From Arcuatula senhousia (lineage: Eukaryota; Mollusca; Bivalvia; Mytilida; Mytilidae): DNA of 64,000 nucleotides. Below are positions 51,800-64,000 of this stretch, piece by piece. Made by a program: the position numbers and the translations under genes. Every line of letters begins with the position of its first letter. Within the stretch, counting starts at the first letter, position 1. The stretch is from positions 62,062,867 to 62,126,866 of the forward strand of contig OZ020303.1 in NCBI GenBank assembly GCA_963971305.1. The letters run 5' to 3'. The notes under the pieces were generated by a model, which was not told the DNA's origin, did no database searches, and saw only the letters and a program-made list of their open reading frames with translations.

Positions 51800-52382
51800 A
51801 GGAGTAGAGCCACGAATGCCTCAAATCGGCCCGGTATTTTTACTAATTTTCAAACTACTTCAAGTTTTCGTAAATTTATCCAAAATGAGTTAAGGCATAA
51901 CTGAACTTTTCATATATGTAAGATTTAACAAAATATCTACATCACAGGTCTAGCCTTGGCATTTCAAACACGCTATATATTATACAATTCCTAATTTTTT
52001 GCCCATTTGCACTGTTTTCTCGTCGTATTTTGCCAAAAATAGTATTGGCCACATTCGTCGACCATCGTAATTTTTTGATAGTTAATCTATAACATAATAA
52101 TACACATTTTTATCACAAAATAATTTTGGTCGACGGGTGTGGCCATTATCGTTTTCACCGATTTATACATGAAAATCAATGAAAAATGTCAAAAAAACGA
52201 GATTTTGTACAAAATAGACTGATTTTTAGCTCACTGTCCTCCTTGTTGATAAACAATTAAACCAAAAGATATTGCAATTTATAAAATATGAAGTCTAATG
52301 AACATCAAAGCAGCAATTACAAGCAAGTATATCAAAGTTGAATTTTTGGGCCGATTTGGGGCCTTCGTGGCTCTACTCCTTT
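51800..52382. mobile_element. TIR MITE with GGAGTAGAGCCACGAA ends
   Basis: The inverted ends of about 33 bp (GGAGTAGAGCCACGAA..TCAAATCGGCCC and GGGCCGATTTGG..TTCGTGGCTCTACTCC) enclose about 583 bp. A second inverted pair lies inside ('ggccacattcgtcgacca' / 'tggtcgacgggtgtggcc'). It sits just downstream of IQUB. The target duplication is unclear. Confidence 0.6.
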
Positions 52383-52614
52383 CCTTTCATCCTTCTTACA
52401 ATCAATCCATCATGATTCAAAGTACAAGTTCATCCTTCACAATATCTTCATTTTTCCAGAAATAACAAAATATTTTAAAAAGCACAATTTACATTAAAAA
52501 ATTATTTCCATTGTTCTAAATGCATTCAGCGTCCTTAGGAAATAATCTTAAAAATTGGATATCACATAAGACTATCTGTTCAGGATTCATTGAAATGTCC
52601 CAAAATGAATCATT

Positions 52615-55600
52615 TTAAGCTCTTTGCTGGACAGGAGCTGGTTGTCCTGCTACTGATGGCCCAGAAACCATGCTCTTTTCATTTGCCCTTTCTCGAACAT
52701 GTTCAGCCATTCCTTGCAGTCGGGAGAAATAGTTTCTGGCTAATGTATGCTTCTGTTTCACCTTTTGCATGAAAACTTGTCCATAGCCCTGCAAAAGAGA
52801 AAAGCACATATAGCATTTGTACATTTATAGGATTATGGTCTAAAACAAGATGCCAAGACTACACAATAAAGGAATTTTTAATGAAGCATTATATTTTAAT
52901 ACTAGTATCCAAATTATTTATAACAGGAAGACAATATAATGAAAAAGTTATTGTCTCCCCTTTTACAAAGCAAAACTTGTGTAGATGGGGCATAAAAATT
53001 TCAATGAACAAATAATGTACAATGAACATAAAACACTAAAAGTTTCAAGTTGTGTAAACTTACCTCTTCTAAATCTACAAGCTTAGTGTGGGCTGCTGCC
53101 TCATCTTTGGTCAATAAGATACAGTTCCATGGAGACCATTCTTCATGTTTATCCCATCGTACAAAAGTCAAGTCAAACAGATCTTCCCAAGCGCTGATAA
53201 TACTCTGTCCACTCCAGATTTTCTCCACCAAATAACGTAAATCTTGCTCCTGAAAAGGAATCAATTGTTTGTATACATGAACTAAGAAATAAAAAAAAAT
53301 ACACTGAAATCAATCCACATATGGCATAATATTTTTTTGGAAGATGATATGTGGAATAAGTGTACACAAGTTAAAAATGGAAAAAATGCCAGCAGCCTTC
53401 AATAAGACCAGTGCTTACTGCTGGTGGTCATTTTGTCTAATATTTGTTTTCAAAAGTTATTGTTAAGAACACTCTGCTGGAGATGTTTATTTCATTTCAA
53501 GTAGTGCTTGTAGGTCATTTCATAGGTTCCAAAGTAATTTCCCTTAAAAGCAGAAACATATCTATAAATTAACTTTAAGTAATAAATTAACACATAAGGA
53601 TGTGAAGACAAAAAATAAATGTCTAGCAACAAAGTAAGTTGGGTACCAAAAAATATAAATGAATATATGGTACCTGCAATAGGAAAGCAATTCTTGAACC
53701 ATCTTTCTGAGACTCCTCGGATTTCCGTAGAGATTTGAGCATGTGCTGATATGTGCTAAAGTCTTGTCTGGTTCTGGCATCATTGTCAATCTTAGTACAA
53801 CGTCTACATTTACCCACATTACGAGAGTTGGACGACATTGCAAACTCAGTAGAAGGCAGGTATTGGTTACAGCTACTACAGAAGTAAATGTTCTTTCGTA
53901 GCACTGATGGATCCTGAGGCACCTGAAAAAAAGATCAAACAAGGTAAGATAAATATCAAGAAAAATAAGACTCATAAAATTTTACAGCAAACACAAAAGA
54001 CACAACATTCCAAAACATGCAAAGAACCAAACAATCATCATTACTTCAGGGGTCAATGATAAGAATATTTTCATTTTGTTCTGATGAAATAAAAACATTT
54101 ATAAATGGTTCAATTATATTCATATATATGTACATGTACCTACAATAGTAAAGAAAATGATATTTTGCAATATTTGATTTAATATAAAAAGTTGAGCTTA
54201 AGAGTCCTCTATTCTTTAATAAGCAAATTCCTTGTAAGAATAACTGCAAGGACACCTAATCTCTGGAACTTCTTTGTAAATTTTTTTCTGTCTTACTTTT
54301 CTTTAGAAAAGAAGATCATAAGACTTACTTTAAGGAGTTTGGCAGCTTCAGGATTGAAGGTTGGTGTTTTAATGTACTGTAAAAACAAGGTAGATATTCT
54401 CTTCCTCAGACCATCCAGATTGTTTTCTCGGACTCCCCTCATCAGAAGATCAGCCTCTCTATCTATCAATTCTATTATTTCCTGAGTTAGTTTACAGTCA
54501 TGTTCCTGAAATCAAAACCAAAACATTATTTTTTCAATTATCTTCATTTTACAAAACTCAAAAGCAAAGATTTAATGAAATTCTTTCAGGAAACATATTG
54601 ATTAAATCTCGATACATTTTACTGTGTTATACCGAAAATAAAATGACAAAGGATATTTAATATAGTGTACAGTTATTTTTCATTATTTTCAAAACTAAGA
54701 TTTTTATCTTTCAAGAGCTAAATTTTTCATTGCAATATTGACTAATGTAAATATATATTACTAACATCTATAACATTTCTTGGTTTAAGCAGATATTGTG
54801 AATATTCTTAAAATCTTAACCTTTTTCAGCTAGGGTATATTTTAATGTTTCCTTATGTAATAATAGTTTTTAAGACGTAAATAGAAAATAAAGGTTTACC
54901 ATACCTTTACTGTATGTTTTAGTGTTAATAAAACATCAAGTCTCTCATCTTGTGTTAGGTACTTCATATTGATACTGTTATAGATATCCTGTAGTTCTTT
55001 AGCTCTGATTGTATAAGGGGTATCCATCTCGGTTGTTTTTCCATCAAAACCTTTCCATTTCTTTGGAGATGCAGCCTAAAAACAAAACAAACACATTGTG
55101 TACATCCATGGACTTCACAAATAAATCTGATGAACTGATTTTTTTACAAGAGAGTTTTAAAAAATTTTAATTCTAAATTTTTCATCAATTCTTTATATTT
55201 CTACTTCTTTTTTTTTTTATTAATTCTAGTAAAGGTATTAAAGTTAAGAGATATTTCTGGTAGTTTTTTTTAAACTATCTACTCTTCACATTTTCTTTTC
55301 CTTTTAATTTGTATCCGTTTTGACAATCTTTGTACTGGTTATGTTTCCATAGTGACTTACCTTACTAAGGAACTGTTGAATTCTTTTCTCCTTATTTTCA
55401 CCGTCAGCCTCTATTTTATGCCTTCCTATGGCAGAGATGAGTTGTGTCTCCTGATCCAGTAACATACACAGAGCAGCCTTACGTTCAGCACCTGTCAGAG
55501 TCTGATCAATCCTCTCCATTTCCTCTAACCTCCATTCTGTAAAGGAAAGATTTCAAGGTTAAAATTCAAGAAAAGTTTTGAAAGTGTATACCACCCAAGA

Positions 55601-58600
55601 CACCAAATCCGAAATATGCTGATACCGCATACTTAATATCAAGAGGCTGCGATCAGTAGTTTCTGAGAAAATTGTCACCAAAAATTTCCCTGGACGCCTA
55701 CAGCATCACTCACCATACTATGACATGGATTTTCTTATGTCAATGTGATGCAAAGCTACATATAGGGGTTACTTTGACATTATCTGTCATCCTGCAACAT
55801 CACAAAAAATTTCATCACATTTTTTCAGTCAACTACATGTCAAGGCCTCTTGATATAAAATTTGGGCATGTAGCTTCCTTCTCTACAACTATTCGTCTAA
55901 TCATGGATGAGTGTGCATGAGTCATCAGTCCAACCAAAAAATTGTTTCTCAAAATATCCTTAATGATGTTAAAGCCTGTTATTCTGATTTACTGTGAGCC
56001 TGTTTCTTCATTTTCCTGTCAATTTTTGTGTAGTTTAAACTTTTACAGAGTAGATAGGGGATAAGCGATCCTTATTTTTGCCAGTAGAGTTCAACAACTT
56101 ACTTTCTAGGGCATGATACAGGAGATCAAAGTCTTCCTTTGACTTGGGATTCATTCTTCTCTCAAATTCTTTCTTAATTCTTTCTTCTTTTTCCTTTTTC
56201 TTTCTAATTTCTTCCTGTTTTTCAAATTCTTCTCTTTGTTTCTTGTCTTCTTTTAATTTTGTAACATATCTTTTGGCTAACCATCTTCTATAATATTTCT
56301 GAATTAATATAATCTGAAAGGAAGAAATAAAAAAATAAAAAATCAATAGATAGTATGAAGCATTATTCTTAGGTTTTAGAAATGTCTCAAGTTTTTTCTA
56401 TTTACAAAAACAATTTTCTTTAAAGAAATAAAATATGTAATTTTTCTTTTTGGCTGTTTTACCACAAAAACATCATAAAAATCTGTTACATCAAAAGTTG
56501 TTCCATTTTTTAAAAGACAAAAAGACTTCAAACAATTAGAACTTACTCTTTGTAATATCATATTATGATGGTCGTCTGCTGTTGTATATTTCCCAGGAGT
56601 CATCAGTTTGTCCAAATCACTTGATACAAACACACCTATCTTGGTCATCTGTGTGGACATATCATTAGTTGTCTGTTGAACACAATGTTTCTGTTCTACC
56701 GTTTGTGTATCACGGCAATATTTCGACACAGAAGAAGGGGGAGGTTGTTTCTTCATGGTTTGTGCTGAGGCATGATGGAATTCAATACCAGACTGTTTGT
56801 GTTTGTATCCACCAATGAATGGCTTCTTTCTTGTAGCTCTTTCTATTTCTACAACCACATCTTTGGCTTCTTCGCCTTCTAAGGAAAAAAATGAGAAAAA
56901 TAGTAAACCTTATAAAATGTTAATATCAATTAAAATAAGCTGTGCAAGTGTATACTTGTACAACTTTTCTTTGCAGTTCTGCAGTTTAACAAAAAAGTTG
57001 GTATAATAGTTTGATGAAGCAAGAACCCAACTTAATAAATGACTATCCTTAATAATACTCACACTGAATATTAGATGCAATTATAGAAATAATGAGCATG
57101 TTGTTCTATTTATTTTTCTGCAAAACAGCAAACCGTTTTTTTCTGGTTAGATTTTGAAATTTCAGTTTAAATGGGCACCGTCTCATATACATTCATTCCA
57201 CATCCCACTATAATCTTCAAACTGTTTTACAAAAGACATACCTTCTTCCCCTTGTATCCTCACTGTAATGACGTCTGGCATGTGGTATTCTTGTTTTGGA
57301 CGGTAGGTTTTGATAGGCGTGTTTACAGGATCTGTCGACTGTAGTTCTAACTGTATGGTTCCATTGGGTCCTACACCTAAATCAGCCAATGTCAAGGTAT
57401 CATCTGCTTGTTTGCCTGAAAGAAAAAATTAAATTGTACTAATATTTGATATGTTTATTAATATGTATATTATATTTCATTTTTTATACAAGGAAGATAT
57501 CTTTTTATAGACATTGATATCAAAATTAACACATAACCTTTTACTGAATTTTTTTCTACATTTTTTAATATACATTAAACTTTTGGCACTGACCAAAGAA
57601 CCAGCTGGTCTACAGACCAAAACTTTTAAAAGTTATGCAACAAATTTTGCAAATGAAAAATAATGTGCTTTATCAATGTTCAATTTATAATTATTTCCAT
57701 GGCAGTTCATAAAATGTACCTCTATTTTATTTAATTAACATTTAATGTATTTTTACAAAAACATGCAAATCTGCGATATAAGTTTGTCTTTAATAGCTTT
57801 CAGTGTATGTGTTAAAAGAAAACTTGCATGAAATTGTAAGAAACACATCTTACCATCAAACATTAAGTAGATCATATTAAACTGCATTTTCAGCTCTGTT
57901 GCGAAATGGTCTTTCAGTTCTCTCAATGTCTGTCCTAATGTACAGGCTAAAGTAACCACCTGTCCGCTGGGCATCAACACGATTTTGACTGAAATGAAGA
58001 ATAAGACAGTCTTAATTCTGGTTTGTATCTTTAAAATATATACAATTCTTAAGATTATTTTATAGTCTTAATTTGGGAAAGTTTGGAAACAATATACAAA
58101 TCATTTTTGGAATGAATACAGCTCCTTTTTAATGAGTCAATGTGCAGAATAGAGTACATGTATCACCAAAAAATGATGAGTGATGATGTTGTATGATGTT
58201 TTCTAATTTTAAACAAATAAAATAGAACTTTATATGATAAATTTCACATAAATAGTTTGACTACTTGCAGATTTTATTTCTGGGGATGAAACAAAATTAC
58301 AAATTTAGCCTACCTGTTGCAGTGGCATCTAGATTAGGTTTAGCAGGTGCTGTTCCCTCTTCTTTTGTGGGCTCTGTTGTCATGCTTTGTTGAGTAGGCT
58401 GAGGGGTACCAGGAGGGGCTGGTATATCTGTACTTTCTTTAGTTTTATCCCTGCTTGGATCCTCTGGCTTCTCATCAGTTTGACCTTTCTCTGTGTCGTC
58501 TGCTTGTTCATCAACTGGAGCCTCTTTCTGATCTCCTTCTGTTTCTGTTGTCTGACCTTCACCCTTTTCTTCAGATGTTTCTTGTTTTTCATCTTTTTGT

Positions 58601-59328
58601 TCCTCTGGTGTGTCATCTTTTTTCTCATCACTTTCATCTTTTTGTTCTCCTGATTTTTCTTCTTCTTTGTTTTCTGTCTGTTCTTGTGTTGGTTCTTCTT
58701 CTTTCTTGTCTTTGGCTAGATGTAAAAAAAATAGCACATGAACAAAACTGACATCAATTCATTATAACAAAATAAAACTTAAAGGAATTTCAAATGCAGG
58801 TAAAATTGAAAAAGGTTTCTTTAGTTAACCTGAACCTGTTAACATCTTTACGCTAAGTGAATAACAAATGTGACATAATTCACTTATCTTTTCAGTAATC
58901 ATTAATTTCACATCTGAATGAAATGTCTGATAAAAATTCCTTTGGTTCTGATGAAAATGTTTAAGTGATTATAAATTTCACATGACTGAATGAAATGTCT
59001 AGTAAAAATTTCTTTGGTTCCAGTGAAAATGTTAAATTGGTGAACAAGATGTTCATCAGATGTTAAACCCTGACCTGAAAAAATCTTATGTACTGCTTTT
59101 TTAAATAGAAAATATGAAACCTTTATATATTTCCATTTTCCACTTGCTAAAAATACACAATAAACAAACAGTACCTTCTTGTTGTACTTCTGGGGCAGTT
59201 TGTTCAATGTTTTGCTCTTGCTCCGCTACAGGTTCTTCTTTTTTCTCTCCATCTTCAGTTGGAACCTCAGGTTTTTGTTCTTCAACTGATGGTTGTTCTG
59301 TTGGAGCACTGCCTTCTTGGTCTGCCAT
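52615..59328 (-). CDS. IQUB: IQ motif and ubiquitin-like domain protein (IQUB), complete, 12 exons
   Basis: IQUB homologues are axonemal; work in mammals and protists places them with radial spoke 1. Exons (5' to 3'): 59328-59175, 58715-58314, 57988-57854, 57415-57242, 56878-56547, 56313-56103, 55536-55361, 55075-54905, 54505-54329, 53922-53674, 53249-53064, 52788-52615. Phases join to 2541 bp, 846 aa; human IQUB is about 790. Order: residues 1-185 acidic, Glu/Lys/Thr-rich, probably disordered; 186-258 ubiquitin-like fold ([12 protein letters not shown]...FDG...[13 protein letters not shown]); [12 protein letters not shown] near 300; IQ motif [12 protein letters not shown] at 403-414 then a charged helix; the conserved block [47 protein letters not shown]; a CxxC...CxxC motif (659, 662, 683, 686); and [17 protein letters not shown] near the end. 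It is convergent with SMC1. The longer acidic N-terminus accounts for the extra length. Confidence 0.94.
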
Positions 59329-60368
59329 TTTCTATATTCTTAAAATAAATAATATTTATATCAGGTTTATTAATGTTTTAGATATAATTTTTAAATTAGA
59401 ACTTCATAATTCAATAACTTTTACATGTTGAGGGATACCAGTTTTTTAATCAGCTCATTTTTATTCAATTCGATTCCACACATAAAAAAAAAACGAATGA
59501 TGAATTACTTCACTTTTTTTTCTAAGTTAATGTGTAGATTGTTTGCATTAATTATGGTAGTTGTGTAACTTTCACTCAAATTACATTCCCATGCTTTCTC
59601 TACTTATTATAAAGTTAGAAAAATTTTGCATCTGCAAAATTTTTTTACAACAATTTTTATACTAGCTTAGATAAGACTGCCAAGTTTCAATCAAGGTTGT
59701 TGTGATCAGAATCTTTTACCATATTTGTAATAATCAGTTAAATATTATTAGTTATTTTTTCAACTTCAATATGTAGAACAAGAGTTAACATTGAAGTATG
59801 TCTTAACTGCTCGCACCATCAGAAATGTCAATTCTTTGTGAATATCACCATTTTTTCATCTGTTCTAAAGGACTAATTAACATCAATCCTTGAGATCATT
59901 AGGCCATATGGTGCCAAGAGAGAGTAAGAAAATTGATTCTGAATTCCATGATGATGAACCATGATTGTGCTGTGTCTTTTAGCAATCTATTTCATTGGAT
60001 ACATTTTTAATTGTAATGATCATGATTGTGTAGCTTGGTTTTAGATGATGGGACAATAAAAGTTCTGGCACTGTTCTTTCCTGCCTCATGATGCAGTCTG
60101 TATACGCATCAGACCAACACTTTCAACAATTTGTATAGGGACAGTAATTTTACATTGGTTTGTATGTCTTTTTTTTTTTTGCCATATAACAGCATGTTTA
60201 TAAGAAACTGCCCCATCATCTTGGTCTTTTTTAAATTGAAGCAGGGCGGTCAAGTTTTTATGAGCTGCATGCTTGAGATTCGATGAAAAATTGAAAGATC
60301 AAAGAAATTTGCCGTCAGATTGCCGACTAGATGTGTCAGTCTCACACGACACTTGCATGACACTTGAC
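59329..60368. other. IQUB upstream flank, nothing else recognised
   Basis: A possible splice acceptor (minus-strand TTATTTTAAG) about 15 nt before the IQUB ATG hints at an upstream non-coding exon. A fragment of the SINE body ('ggtgccaagagagagtaag') is at 59909-59928. No promoter could be picked with confidence. Confidence 0.35.
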
Positions 60369-60988
60369 CAGGTTGGAGCAAATGCCTGAAAACGGGTATA
60401 ATACCCGATTTCAGGGATAGTCCTTGAAATCAGGTATACTGTGATCCCTGAAATCGGGGATAGCAAACTTGGAATCCACTTTACTGACTTCAACAAAATA
60501 AAGGCATTCTCTAAATATATCATTCAGAAGAAATGATGTTATTGCTATATATTTTAGCATCTTTCAAATCAAAATGATGTCTTGTTTAATGCCTCTGCAG
60601 TGACAAAGCTTTTTCTATTGTATTACCTGACCTTTTATTGAATGGTTAACATGTGTGCAACTAGGGGTGACTTGAGCACATTTCACTCTCCATTGATAGT
60701 ATAATTGGCATGTGACCAAGTTAACAGAAATGATGTCAAGTTCTTTGAAAACAAATTGAATGTCCAATGGGTCAATTTACACAAAAGGAATTGATAACAG
60801 GAATCAAAGTCTAAATTTGAATTTAAATTATTTTCATTAATTTAAGACTGGTTTTAGGGTGCACTTTTAAATGCATTGTGATAAAAAAGAAAGTGTTTTA
60901 TTAATCAAATAAGCTTTAAATTCATTAGAAAGTCTGCTATCCCTGAAATCGGGTATTATACCCGTTTTCAGGCATTTGATCCAACCTG
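60369..60988. mobile_element. TIR element, CAGGTTGGA ends, 5-bp TSD TTGAC
   Basis: Inverted arms of about 55 bp run inward from CAGGTTGGAGCAAATGCCTG and end ...TTTGATCCAACCTG. They include the small palindrome CGGGTATAATACCCG. TTGAC flanks both sides (60364-60368, 60989-60993). It is 620 bp with no coding frame. Terminal bases and duplication length match the foldback at 10865-12057. Confidence 0.75.
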
Positions 60989-61329
60989 TTGACAGGCCTG
61001 TTCTGCTAGTCTCTCAGGATTTGATTGAAAACCAGATGAAGGCATTGTCTATGCACATGGTTAAGCGCAATTTCTTTAACGCTACATGTCTAAACTTAAT
61101 TTTCACCATCTGACTCTGAGAAAGAATAACATCAAATCTGTGACAGTCTGACTCTGAGTCAGTGTCTGTTGAAGAAGTTTTAGAGTCTATATGTCTAATC
61201 CTGCTTCACTTATAGTTGATTCCTTCATAACCTTAAGAATTTCTATTTCATATTTGCATCAATGTGTGAAACGATTTTTGTTTTTTGTGTTATAAAGCAT
61301 TCATTTATGATTTTTACCTATTTTGTCAT

Positions 61330-61490
61330 GTACAGATAGCCGCCATTAAAGGTTGTTTTCATGACGTCAAGGTAACCGAGCAGAAGCCGAACTGAATTTG
61401 ATATGCGACATTTGATTTGCTGGAATTTTGATCAGAGCCAATCAAAATGCTTGTTATAAAATTTATTCGGGAGGCTTGCGCCATAACAAC
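61330..61490 (+). promoter_or_regulatory. Candidate promoter, possibly for the gene at 63770
   Basis: In order: GCCGCCATTA (61340-61349), a perfect CRE TGACGTCA (61362-61369), CCAAT (61438-61442) and TATAAA (61455-61460), with spacing sensible for a plus-strand start near 61485. The 63770 coding exon begins directly after an AG acceptor, so an upstream 5' UTR exon is expected. Assignment to that gene is inference. Confidence 0.4.
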
Positions 61491-61934
61491 ACAAAGCCAG
61501 TGCGATCGCAAATAATTTTATTTTGGAAAATATTTCAAGTTATTTTAAATAAGATGTAATTGAATGGAATAAGAAATAGAGAACTGTGCAAATATTAAAC
61601 ATTTTAGCCAAATGTAAGTGGAATCAAGTGTTTGTGGCCCTTTTCTTACTGCAAAACCACTGGTAAACTTCCCAAGAAGTGTTTGGTTTCAGGTTTGGCA
61701 CCATTTTTGCTTGGCAATGTGCCATTTTTAAACAGGTTTCATAACTATACATGCCACCATATCTTTAGTTGTCATAGGTAGAGGCAGAATTTTATTCTCG
61801 TTTCTTGATTCATCATGTAAGTTTCAATATAATGATATTGCTTAGCAAGCACCTGTTAGTGGGACTCTAAGTTCTAACTCAGCTTGTTTATTCTCCATTT
61901 TGGTGCTTACAGTTAAAAGTGTTATAAATTGACA

Positions 61935-62450
61935 ACCCGCCACCTCATCCACTAGTAACGATAACGTAACCTTTACTCCGTTTCTCTATGCCGCTCATTT
62001 ACCTCAACGGAGCACAGCGAAACCAATTGAATTGGTGGCGCTTGAGTACACACTTAAACTTTAAGTTAAAGAGTTGGTTTATTACCCAGACCCTTTATTA
62101 TTTGTTTAGTATATGTTGTTTTACACCAAAATAGATCACCATAATAACTTTCATTTGTGTAATTACTTAGTAAGTAACGTAATTAAATTTTTGATCCTGA
62201 ACTTCATACAGTTCAAAATCAGTGTGAAAATATCATACATGTCATAGATAAACCGAATTAGGTTTTACAATATATCTGAAAATTTATCTACACACTTGAT
62301 TGAGCTATCCTAAATCACATTTGTCTTGTGAAAATATACAAATAGATTAGTAAAAGTGTGAATTAAAGAAAATTGTTTTTCTTCGTTGAGGTCAATGGGC
62401 GGAATTGTAACCCTCACGGAGATGATCGGAGAAAGGGTTAACTACTCTTC
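61935..62450. repeat. Imperfect inverted repeat, about 60-bp arms
   Basis: 'gtaacctttactccgtttctc..cctcaacggag' (61965-62020) pairs loosely with the reverse complement of 62380-62445 ('caatgggcgg..ctccgatcatctccgtgagggtt'). It is probably an old TIR element. Confidence 0.4.
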
Positions 62451-62540
62451 CACTTGACCTCATCATCATGATATGGTGATATCAGCATAATCCTGTTTGC
62501 AACATGGGGTGATCATTTCATTCTTTCGTTGTTGTTGTTA

Positions 62541-62882
62541 ATTTAAGCATATTCATTTATCCTGGAGTGGGAAACAAGCTTAATGCTTCTATAAATTCCT
62601 CTCCAGTTTGCCAGTGTGGCCTTTGAAATTGACCCCCCATTGAGCCTACTCTTATCGAACTCTACAAAGGGGTCTTTAACATGCACAGGGTATTGCTTTC
62701 CCCTTACACGGGGACAGCCTTCTTTCATCCCTTCTGCAGGACTAGCATCGTTTCTTGATACCATCCTTGCAAATAGTGTCAAGAGAGAGTCGAAAAATGG
62801 GTTCATGAAATTTTCACCCCTGACAAGACCTTGGTGTTAGTAGCCCGACATGTTATAACCACTACACCACTGTCGCTGTTGT
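62541..62882 (-). mobile_element. tRNA-type SINE copy 2
   Basis: The minus-strand 5' end reads AGCGACAGTGGTGTAGTGG then TTATAACATG, matching a tRNA start with A box TGGTGTAGTGG (about 62875-62860). The body matches copies at 22935 and 63238. The B-box region is decayed. Confidence 0.65.
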
Positions 62883-63237
62883 TATTGCCAATTCCTCTGT
62901 AGGCCAGATGTTGTGTGTCTAGGTCAAGTGTTCTTTGGTCTGTCTCTTTTGCAATAACCACGAGGGTTCCAATCAAAAACTTGTTTCGTCAAATTGCTGT
63001 TGTTCTTTCTCAGTGTGTGACCACTCAGTCATCACCATTTGTCTGTGGTTGTTCTTTCAATAGGTACTAGAATCATGCTTGTATATGTGTTCTCAAAGTT
63101 ATGTAGTTAGATAAGTTTTGTTGATGTCTTGATTTTGGCAGATTGACCAGTGATCTGTGTGCTAATTTAAGACAATTAAAAGGGCATGTGATGCAATGAC
63201 AACTCAAGGGTGAATACATACAGTTTATGTGTTTGCA

Positions 63238-63513
63238 GTTTTTGAGTACGCCCTTTGTAGTGGCCCCCATTGAGCATTCTCTAAAACTCTACAAAGAGTT
63301 CTTTAAATGCATAGGGTATTGGGCTTAGAGTCTCCCCATGCAGAAGAAAACCTGTTATTGCCATTCAGAAAGACTAGCAATGGTTTTTGAGATCATCCTT
63401 GCAAATGTTGTCAAGAGAGAGTCGAAAAGTTGTTCCTTGAAATTTTCACCCTGACAAGGTGAATCATGAACATAATGAGCCCAACAATGTTTACCACTAC
63501 ACCACAGGCCCTT
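63238..63513 (-). mobile_element. tRNA-type SINE copy 3
   Basis: It shares 'cccccattgagc', 'actctacaaag', 'gcatagggtattg', 'gtcaagagagagtcgaaaa' and the 'ccactacaccac' A-box end with copy 2. It is older and more diverged. Confidence 0.6.
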
Positions 63514-63769
63514 TAGTGTTGATTATCATAAAATGTCAAATTTAGGAAAAGACAGATACCATTCTACACACTAGATAATTTATATAATAGCACACTCCTC
63601 ACTTATAAATAATCTCTTGAATATTCAACAATCTAATTGATAAGCATGATAAGTTAATATTCAAGTTCTTGAAACAAAACTACATCATTCTTGTAAAACC
63701 AGGATTGTTACACATGTCTTGAGGCATCTTATCGCTTAAAAATGTTCTGAAATTTGTTTTTTATTTTAG

Positions 63770-64000
63770 ATGGCATCTAATGGTAAAGCTAGTGTTAATG
63801 GGGTGGCAAATGGTGTTTCAAATGGTGGCACCCCTAATGGACAATCCAGGGGCAAGCTGGGAAGCATTGGTCCAAATGGATACCCAAGGCTTCCACCTAT
63901 TAAAAAACCACAGAAAAATGCTGAAGATCCATATGCTAACAGCAAACTGATGACTTATAGATTAGCTAATGCTAAACAAGCGCTTTTGATGAACATTTTG
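63770..64000 (+). CDS. First coding exon of an unidentified gene, cut by the window end
   Basis: An acceptor (ttttattttag) is followed at once by ATG and 77 open codons to the window edge. The product starts MASNGKASVNGVANGVSNGG: a low-complexity Asn/Gly/Ser tract, then a Pro/Lys-rich stretch (PRLPPIKKPQKNAEDPY), then SKLMTYRLANAKQALLMNIL, which looks like the start of a helix or folded domain. There is no signal peptide. I do not recognise the family. The acceptor right at the ATG implies at least one upstream 5' UTR exon. It is called as coding from the sustained frame and codon quality. Confidence 0.6.
   Translation, partial: MASNGKASVNGVANGVSNGGTPNGQSRGKLGSIGPNGYPRLPPIKKPQKNAEDPYANSKLMTYRLANAKQALLMNIL

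Noticed and set aside
52036..52150. Possible stem-loop ncRNA
   Set aside because: The inverted pair is internal to a TIR MITE and better explained as subterminal repeats.
58387..58751. Plus-strand open frames of 88-98 codons
   Set aside because: They are antisense to the low-complexity IQUB exon 2, where Glu/Lys codons avoid stops on the opposite strand.

Overview
The window is AT-rich, intron-rich animal DNA. All three complete genes have short exons with GT-AG introns. The interspersed repeats (hairpin-ended elements with CGTC/CCGT microsatellites and 150-180 bp core repeats) are of the kind known from bivalve molluscs. I infer a bivalve, possibly a mytilid, but the sequence alone does not prove the species.

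Genes in order: (1) a complete RIB43A-family gene (RIBC1/RIBC2 type, 6 exons, 379 aa) on the minus strand, 7981 to 4102; (2) a complete cohesin SMC1 gene (27 exons, 1249 aa) on the plus strand, 8428 to 47551; (3) a complete IQUB gene (12 exons, 846 aa) on the minus strand, 59328 to 52615; (4) the first coding exon of an unidentified gene on the plus strand from 63770, cut by the window edge. RIBC and SMC1 are head to head, 446 bp apart between start codons. SMC1 and IQUB are tail to tail. All exon joins were checked for reading phase by hand and agree.

RIBC is a ciliary doublet-microtubule protein and IQUB a radial-spoke protein, so a cohesin core gene lies between two axonemal genes. The RIBC-SMC1 head-to-head pair matches the two human pairs RIBC1-SMC1A and RIBC2-SMC1B.

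Most of the rest is mobile DNA. SMC1 introns and flanks carry at least seven families of non-autonomous elements sharing one plan: a 5' hairpin, a microsatellite, tandem core repeats of about 146-183 bp, a second copy of the terminal arm, a short 3' hairpin, and an end at or near CTTGTT in T-rich DNA. This fits Helentron-associated (HINE/Pearl-like) rolling-circle elements. There are also TIR elements with readable target duplications (hAT-like, a 5-bp-TSD group, PIF/Harbinger-like, TA-flanked), a probable solo LTR, a tRNA-type SINE family, nested palindromes at 10.6-13.4 kb, and a truncated non-LTR retrotransposon with an intact RNase H reading frame.

Stretches with nothing recognised: 1-535, about 2963-4101, 47870-48039, 49206-49677, 59330-60368 and 60989-61330, apart from small pieces noted below. 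Many shorter SMC1 introns are plain AT-rich sequence. No tRNA or rRNA genes and no CRISPR array were seen.
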